Positions 19,688 through 24,446 of a stretch of DNA of 24,446 nucleotides are shown here, piece by piece. The notes beneath the pieces were generated by a model. It searched no databases. It was not told where the DNA came from and saw only the letters and a program-made list of their open reading frames with translations. A program made the translations under genes and the position numbers. How positions within the stretch are numbered: the first letter of the stretch is position 1; every line of letters starts with the position of its first letter. The DNA comes from Elysia marginata (taxonomy: Eukaryota > Mollusca > Gastropoda > Plakobranchidae). Location: assembly GCA_019649035.1 (NCBI GenBank), contig BMAT01004221.1:190965-215410 (forward strand). Direction: 5' to 3'.

Positions 19688-22427
19688 TCACCCTCTTTGG
19701 CCCCAGCTTTGAGCATGAGTCGAGAAATACTGATCTAACGGTCCGCCAAAAGATGTAGCTCGTGTTGGACTAGGGCCAGCAGCGGCAGCCGCAGGGCCAT
19801 TGCTGAAATACGGAACTGCTGCAGGTATCCGCCGCGCCCACGGCATGTGGTCGCCGTAAATAACTCCGCCCCTTCCGGTGGCAAAGCCCATCTTGTTATG
19901 GTGATTCTGCGCAGGAGACAGAAACGGTGTAAAAAATGACGGACTAAACAAGAAGTTCGGAGACGAGTCGGGGTTATCTTTATTGTCAGAACGCTTCACG
20001 CGTCTGCGTGTAGACACCCCCATAGGGTGTGGATTAACAGGCGCTGATGGAGAGAAAATTCCTGAAGATGGTGGTGGATTTTGGTTGACTGGGGCTGAAG
20101 GTTGAAGAGGTGATTGGTTGACTGGGGCTGACGGAGAAAAGAGTGTTGGTGGCGGTGGTGGTTGTCGGCTGACTTGTGCTGGGGAGGGTGGGGCCTGTTG
20201 ATTAACTTGTGCGGGAGGAACTGGGGACTGCCGAATTCCTTTTGTTAAGGGGGGTGGAGATGGTCGACTTACTTGTGCAGAAGGGAGCTGGGGCTGTCGA
20301 CCTGGTGGTGCTAGGCGGGCTTTAGTTTGGGGCGGGGTCCAAGACGAAGTCCAGGGTAGGCGGTCTCCATAGATGACTCCGCCTCCTCCCGGCTGACGGT
20401 AGCCTATTTTATTTGAGTAGGTCGTATAACGGGGTGGGAAGTAAGAAGAGAATAACGTCGTAGGAAACATGGGCTGTGGGAAGAAAAAGTTGTTATATCT
20501 GCTTCTATCCTTATCGCTGTCATCCGACCTCTTATGCCGATGTAGATTAGAGCCCCAAGAGGCGTCCAAATCTGTCAGAGTAGTCAGATCAATCAGATTA
20601 GCAGATCTCCTTTTCCTGGACGGAAGGGGCGTGGTTACTGCAAGAGGGGGGAGAGGAGGGTTGGGTATAAAAGGATCAACCGGGTATGATTGGTGTGGAG
20701 GTGGGGCGTGAGGGAAATGAAGCGGAGCTTGAGGCTGACCAAAGAACTGGTTTGATGACTGAGGGGGAGAGAATAGACCGGGCTGCTGCATTGGCATTTG
20801 AGGTTGCTGGGGAGGGAAAGGATGAAACGAGTTGTGAGGTGGAGCTTGTGCTGCTGGTGGGGGCGGAGCGTAGTTGTTATGAGAAGAGGTTGGAGCTTGT
20901 GGTGTTTGAGCTTGTGCATATGCAGGTGGATTATAAGTAAGTGGTGCTTGCTGGGCAGGGGGCGGAGCGTATGGAACCTGAGGCGCGGCAGGAGTCCAGT
21001 CGTTTCTGGTGGGCGGGGCGGGTTTTCTACCCACAGCTTGAAGATAGAGAGAGTAAAGGTGTTTGTAATGTTGGTAAAATTTCTGTTGCTGCTGCTGTTG
21101 CTGTAACTTTTGGCGCTGCAGTTGCTGGCGGTAGTATTGTTGTTGCTGGTGATACCTAGAAGGTTGAGGTTGGTGGTAATAGTGCTGCTGTGGTGCGCTG
21201 TATTGGTGGTAGTATCGTGCATCGTCGGGTTTTCTGTAACCTCCATAATACTTGGGCTCCTCAGACCTTTCCGGGGGCTTGAAAAAATCAGTAGGAATGC
21301 TGACATCTCCGATAGTGATCACATCGTTGCCACCTTCTCCCGACTGGCGTTTTACTCTCTTGTTGGCTGTTTCAGTTTCAGCATCCAGGTTGTCAATTGA
21401 CCTCCTTTTTCTCTTCCCCAGCCCTGGAAAGCTGTCGCCATAGTAACCATCTCTGTTTCGGGACTTGATCGACCCAGGGCTTGCGCGGCGCATCATACTG
21501 TAGCTCTCGTAGCCATCCATCATGGGGGCGGGGCGGGGCCTCATAGCTCGCTGCATGCGGGAGAAATACCAGAGTGGGGCCAAGTTTTTCACCACATCTG
21601 GCGGCTCCTTTCCTGGGGGCGTGTTGCCTGCTAAGTGCGGCATGGCCGACATGAAACTCCTGCGCATCATGTTCTTCATGTAGTCTCCGCCAAACTCCAC
21701 CTTCTTACCCGTGTTGGGATCCCTTGCTGTGCCCATTAAAATACTCATGAAGGAAGGCATGGGAGGTCCAGCCGAGGGAACATCAGGGGCGTCGCCAAAC
21801 AGAAATCGCTTCTTTCTCGACAGAGGTTCACTCGGTTGGACCACATCAGTTTCAGTGTGGGCGTTATCAACGGATCTACGCTTTCGCTTGCCAGGATAGG
21901 TATCTCCGTAGAGCCCTGAACCAAAGTTGTATTTGTCGCCGCTGTAGACTTTCCTGCCATTCGTGGTACGTTTCACATTCTGCATGGCCCGTCGCTTCTG
22001 CATCTTGCTGAACATAAGCAACGTTTTCATCATCTGTGCAGACTCGCTGACCTCCTTCTGTGCGCCTCCCCTGCCGCGTGGCATCCCCATAGACATCCCT
22101 GGGAACATGCTTGATAACGCGCTGATAAACCGCTTCGACCGCACATGGGGTGTCTTGTCCTCTAACGCGGCCACAGAGCGCTTGTGTTTAGCCACGCCCA
22201 CGTCCTCCTTGATGCTTGTTGTGAATACAGTGCTGGGCCCGCCCACTGTCCCCAGCGGCCCAACATGAACATTGTGAGAGCTCGGGTTGAAAGGCCCGCC
22301 CACTTCTAGCGTCTTCACACAGCGTTTGGGCAAGAAAGACTCCACCCACATTTTCAGCATGGCGTTCATCAGATGAGCTGGTACTTTAGAGCCATAGGAA
22401 GATTGGAAAGCTTTCGATGTCTCTTGT
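19688..22427 (-). CDS. Unrecognised multi-basic-site precursor-like protein, last coding exon (5' exons missing)
   Basis: I do not recognise this gene. The frame is open from a splice acceptor (CCTTTTCCCCATCCAG, AG at 22429-22428) to TGA at 19688: 19 codons, then the first ATG at 22369, then 893 residues (numbered here from that Met). Because coding-like sequence precedes the Met and no signal peptide follows it, the true start is probably in an upstream exon. Seen: one Cys (17); basic cleavage sites KHKR 61-64, RSKR 77-80, KRKRR 161-165, SRKKR 184-188, KRKRR 319-323, RVKR 338-341, SRKRR 584-588, RHKR 611-614, RRRVKR 788-793; a Tyr/Gln/His-rich region 374-446 with a Q7 run; Pro/Ala-rich linkers 447-583 and 674-787; four modules with YGD at 154, 310, 667 and 838. 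Furin/PC-type sites and low Cys suggest a secreted precursor that is cut into peptides (neuropeptide-like), or a secreted structural (shell or mucus) protein. Function is not established. Confidence 0.75.
19838..19990 (-). other. Module 4 (residues 794-844)
   Basis: It starts after RRRVKR (788-793) with SDNKDNPDSSPN, runs through FLFSPSFFTPFLSP and ends NKMGFATGRGGVIYGDHMPW, followed by A-RR (846-847), a possible dibasic exit. The GGVIYGDxxPW core is identical to module 3 at all fixed positions, while the synonymous codon sites differ. Confidence 0.55.
20024..20284 (-). repeat. Pro-rich tandem peptide repeats, residues 696-782
   Basis: About six copies of a 12-17-residue unit with the core P-(S/A)-(A/Q/P)-(Q/P)-V-(S/N)-(R/Q/P), for example PSAQVSRP, PPAQVNQQ, PAQVSRQP and PSAPVNQ (twice). 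They form a low-complexity linker between modules 3 and 4, expected to be extended or disordered. Confidence 0.7.
20351..20527 (-). other. Module 3 (residues 615-673)
   Basis: After RHKR (611-614) comes SDDSDKDRSRYNN, an aromatic Phe/Pro-rich stretch and NKIGY...GGGGVIYGDRLPW. It pairs closely with module 4 (KRSDN..., Phe/Pro-rich, NKMGF...GGVIYGDHMPW). No basic site follows the Trp directly. Confidence 0.55.
21032..21250 (-). repeat. Tyr/Gln/His-rich region with Gln run, residues 374-446
   Basis: The segment is dense in YY, HQ and QQ pairs and includes seven consecutive Gln at 423-429, encoded by mixed CAG/CAA codons. It separates modules 1-2 from the central Pro-rich linker. Such composition is seen in secreted structural proteins as well as in precursor spacers. 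Confidence 0.7.
21416..21484 (-). other. Module 2 predicted peptide, residues 296-318
   Basis: Twenty-three residues lie between MMRR (292-295) and KRKRR (319-323), containing DGYYGDSFPGLG. Module 2 repeats module 1: LWYFSRMQRAM (266-276) parallels LLMFSKMQKRRAM, and KRKRRSIDN with a following ETET parallels KRKRRSVDN with TETD. The final Gly again precedes the basic cluster. Peptide production is inferred. Confidence 0.4.
21890..21967 (-). other. Module 1 predicted peptide, residues 135-160
   Basis: Twenty-six residues lie between NVKR (131-134) and KRKRR (161-165). The segment contains GRKVYSGDKY and ends GLYGDTYPG. The last Gly directly before the basic site is the usual substrate for C-terminal amidation, which would leave ...GDTYP-amide. 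Upstream in the same module is LLMFSKMQKRRAM (117-129). Peptide production is inferred. Confidence 0.4.
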
Positions 22428-24249
22428 CTGGATGGGGAAAAGGCGAAAACAAATTTTCGTCATCATTGTCAACTTTTGATTACTTTAAAAAGTAGCCATG
22501 TGGCTTATGAAAACGAAAATAGTACATATGGCATGCAATGCATTACAGAAAAATACAAAAAGGTAGGCTACACTCCTGCTTTTTTTTTCTTTTTTTGCTT
22601 CCAACAAACATGATTTGCTGACCGCGACAAAAATTTAAAAGCACATTATAAGGAAAACAGACGACCACCGCGATCGTGTTGTGAAGTAAAGGAATTTTTT
22701 TGGGGGGTTCGGTTTTTTTTTCTCTTATGGTTCTTTCAAGAGACACACCTCAAAGGAAACAAAGAATAACATATTGTAGTGTGGAAGCTTATGAAACCAG
22801 TGGTTCCCAAGGTTGGTGACACAAAGCTGATCTACGACTAGCATCAAACTCTGTGTTCGTGCACATAACTTGTACCGCTGTGCACAAGTAGGTGATTATA
22901 TAATCACGAATTTCCGACGTTTGTGACACAGTCCTAATCTACGATTCCAACACCCCCTCCTATAGTCGCTCACCTGCACAAATCTTGTTCATCGAAAATC
23001 ACTAAATCCTATCTGACAGAAGCAACAAGATGAATGACAAAGGTGTGATCGTATTTGACAGGCCATTAGAGATGCAAAGAAATAAAAAGAAAATTGGAAG
23101 GTAAAGCAAGAAACTAAAAAAAAATCTGTGCTGCAGGACAACAGACTTGTCTTGTAAACGCCCGAAGTATTTACTCAAAAAGAAAGGTAAAACCTGCCAG
23201 AAAAAAAAAACAACTGTAGATCTAGACTTTAGTAACAAGGGCGACAACAAGATGACGTGATCTGATTTATGCCCCCTTATGACCATTGACTGACTGACTG
23301 TCCGATTGACTTTTGTGCTATAAATAGTAACCACAAACAATGCCTTTGATGCGACCTCAGTTGGCCAGGCAGACGCCACTAGGACTTTTGTCCATTATTT
23401 GATCGATTGAGGCTTGAAGCTTTCGTGTAAATATTTCCCTGTATCTACAAATCTTATGTAGCAAATATACATTCATTTGTCTCGTTGCTTCTTTTTTTTT
23501 TTTCTTCTAAGTCAAATAAAAATTATAGCGTGAACAAAAAAGGTTCTGTAGGCTATTTGCATCAACGAGTTTTAATGCCTGTAAAAAAAATCCTCAGGAG
23601 TGTAATTATGTAAGTTAATACACTTCTCGGTCCATGATGATAACACAAGATTCATTTATCTTTGGTGCCCTACTGTAGCCTACTGAAGTTTTGAGTATTG
23701 AAATTTTCTGACGTAGCATTAAAAAAATCTAACCTTAACAATCTTTCAAATTTAGAGTTGTCGTAAATAAAATTACACGAATTTGTTCATTCACTGGAAG
23801 ACAGTCCGTATTACCAAAACTGGTTTATTGGACAAAATATCTGTGGTTTATTACACAAGTTTAGTGAATATAAAGTAATGTTGTCTATAGGAGGCTGGAG
23901 AGCGAGGGAAAAGAAGTGGTCTCTAGATCTCATTAAGCTTGTTGCACGGCATAGTAAAGTTGTATGCCTTTGCTTTCCTCGACAAAGTTCGCACATGAAT
24001 AACCATTCAGGTTTGGTAAAATAAAAAAAAAATGTTTGATGTGCGCATGGGCGTGAATCAAAATTTTACCGGTTAAGCCAATGTATGCTGATCATATCAT
24101 TGAGACGACACGCTTCGAGTGAGTTGCAGTTCTTTTCTTTAAAAGCTTTATCTTTTTTTTTCTTTGCCGTTGTTTTCGATTTATTAAAAAAAAAATCAAA
24201 ATAAAATGTGTGTAAAGAAAAGGGTCAGGGACATACAGAAGGACAGAGT

Positions 24250-24278
24250 CAAGAGAGAGAGAGAGAGAGAGAGAGAGA
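24250..24278. repeat. (GA)n microsatellite
   Basis: A pure AG/GA dinucleotide run about 29 bp long. Confidence 0.9.
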
Positions 24279-24430
24279 TGAGAGAAAGGTATGATATTTA
24301 TTTTACATTTCGAAAAAATAGTTGTGTTGTTGAGACACATGAAACACACAATACATATACGATACAAACGAAGAAAATGATAAATTGAATAACATTGCGA
24401 TAACTAGGAAGCAAAGTGAGAAACGATAAA

Positions 24431-24446
24431 GGGGGGGGGGGGGGGG
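24431..24446. repeat. poly-G run at the right contig end
   Basis: Sixteen G close the window, the mirror of the C20 start. Both ends read outward into G, so the sequence probably ends here because of a read artefact or a real G homopolymer. Confidence 0.85.

Larger units (their letters stand above)
22428..24446. other. Upstream intron/flank of the minus-strand precursor gene
   Basis: About 2 kb without a convincing exon. It contains AT-rich sequence, a TGACTGACTGACTG run near 23287-23300, a (GA)n microsatellite (24250-24278) and terminal poly-G. No signal-peptide exon with a donor in the phase required by the acceptor at 22428 was found, so the 5' end of the gene is probably outside the window. 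Confidence 0.6.

Noticed and set aside
20635-21306. 223-residue reading frame overlapping the precursor gene, and several plus-strand frames at 20469-22268
   Set aside because: They are alternate-frame and antisense readings of the GC-richer, repetitive coding exon (His/Leu/Thr- or Val/Gly-rich strings) and have no independent support.
22977-23015. Possible 39-bp upstream exon of the minus-strand precursor gene (CTTCTGTCAG acceptor, GCAG/gtgagc donor)
   Set aside because: The splice signals look good, but in the phase needed to join the acceptor at 22428 it carries an in-frame TAG. Its other ATG-containing frame stops soon after joining. It could at most be a non-coding exon.
23002-23379. 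125-residue minus-strand frame upstream of the precursor gene
   Set aside because: AT-rich, with Phe/Leu strings derived from T-runs. It does not join to the downstream exon in phase and resembles no family.

Overview
This is an AT-rich, intron-rich animal nuclear window. Three protein genes can be supported. The predicted exons match metazoan EXOC3 and UQCC1 as I remember those families, with GT-AG introns of about 0.3 to 1.3 kb. A heterobranch (freshwater pulmonate-type) gastropod is my best guess at the organism. That guess rests on general style: frequent TCTAGATCTAGA-type words, short foldback repeats, a SINE-like 3' tail with a (TTA)n end, and long (CT)n tracts. No single sequence proves it. 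The window opens with C20 and closes with G16, so both ends read outward into poly-G. It is probably one complete contig.

Layout. (1) 137-3182, minus strand: the first four coding exons (131 codons) of EXOC3/Sec6, an exocyst subunit; the rest lies off the left end. (2) 3214-5965: the divergent intergenic region. It holds a 695-bp inverted-repeat structure, a foldback element, GC-rich direct repeats and an ETS/GC-box pair upstream of UQCC1. (3) 5966-13256, plus strand: a complete nine-exon UQCC1 gene (273 aa), a mitochondrial complex III assembly factor. Its introns carry four copies of a small foldback (MITE-like) family and one SINE-like tail. A 3 x 29 bp minisatellite straddles its stop codon. 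(4) 13257-19687: the UQCC1 3' end, microsatellites, a degenerate ATC-rich block and one more foldback copy; no convincing gene. (5) 19688-22427, minus strand: a 2.7-kb terminal coding exon of a gene I do not recognise. It encodes at least 912 residues of a Pro/Gln/Tyr-rich protein with one cysteine, many furin-type sites (KRKRR, SRKKR, SRKRR, RHKR, RVKR) and four diverged modules built around a YGD-x-x-P signature. (6) 22428-24446: its presumed upstream intron or flank, with no convincing exon.

The two named genes are unrelated housekeeping functions that face away from each other, EXOC3 in vesicle tethering and UQCC1 in cytochrome b/complex III biogenesis. UQCC1 and the unknown gene are tail to tail. 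The unknown gene is the part most likely to be undescribed: it looks like a processed secretory precursor (neuropeptide-like or structural), with two modules ending in Gly before KRKRR, the usual arrangement for C-terminal amidation.
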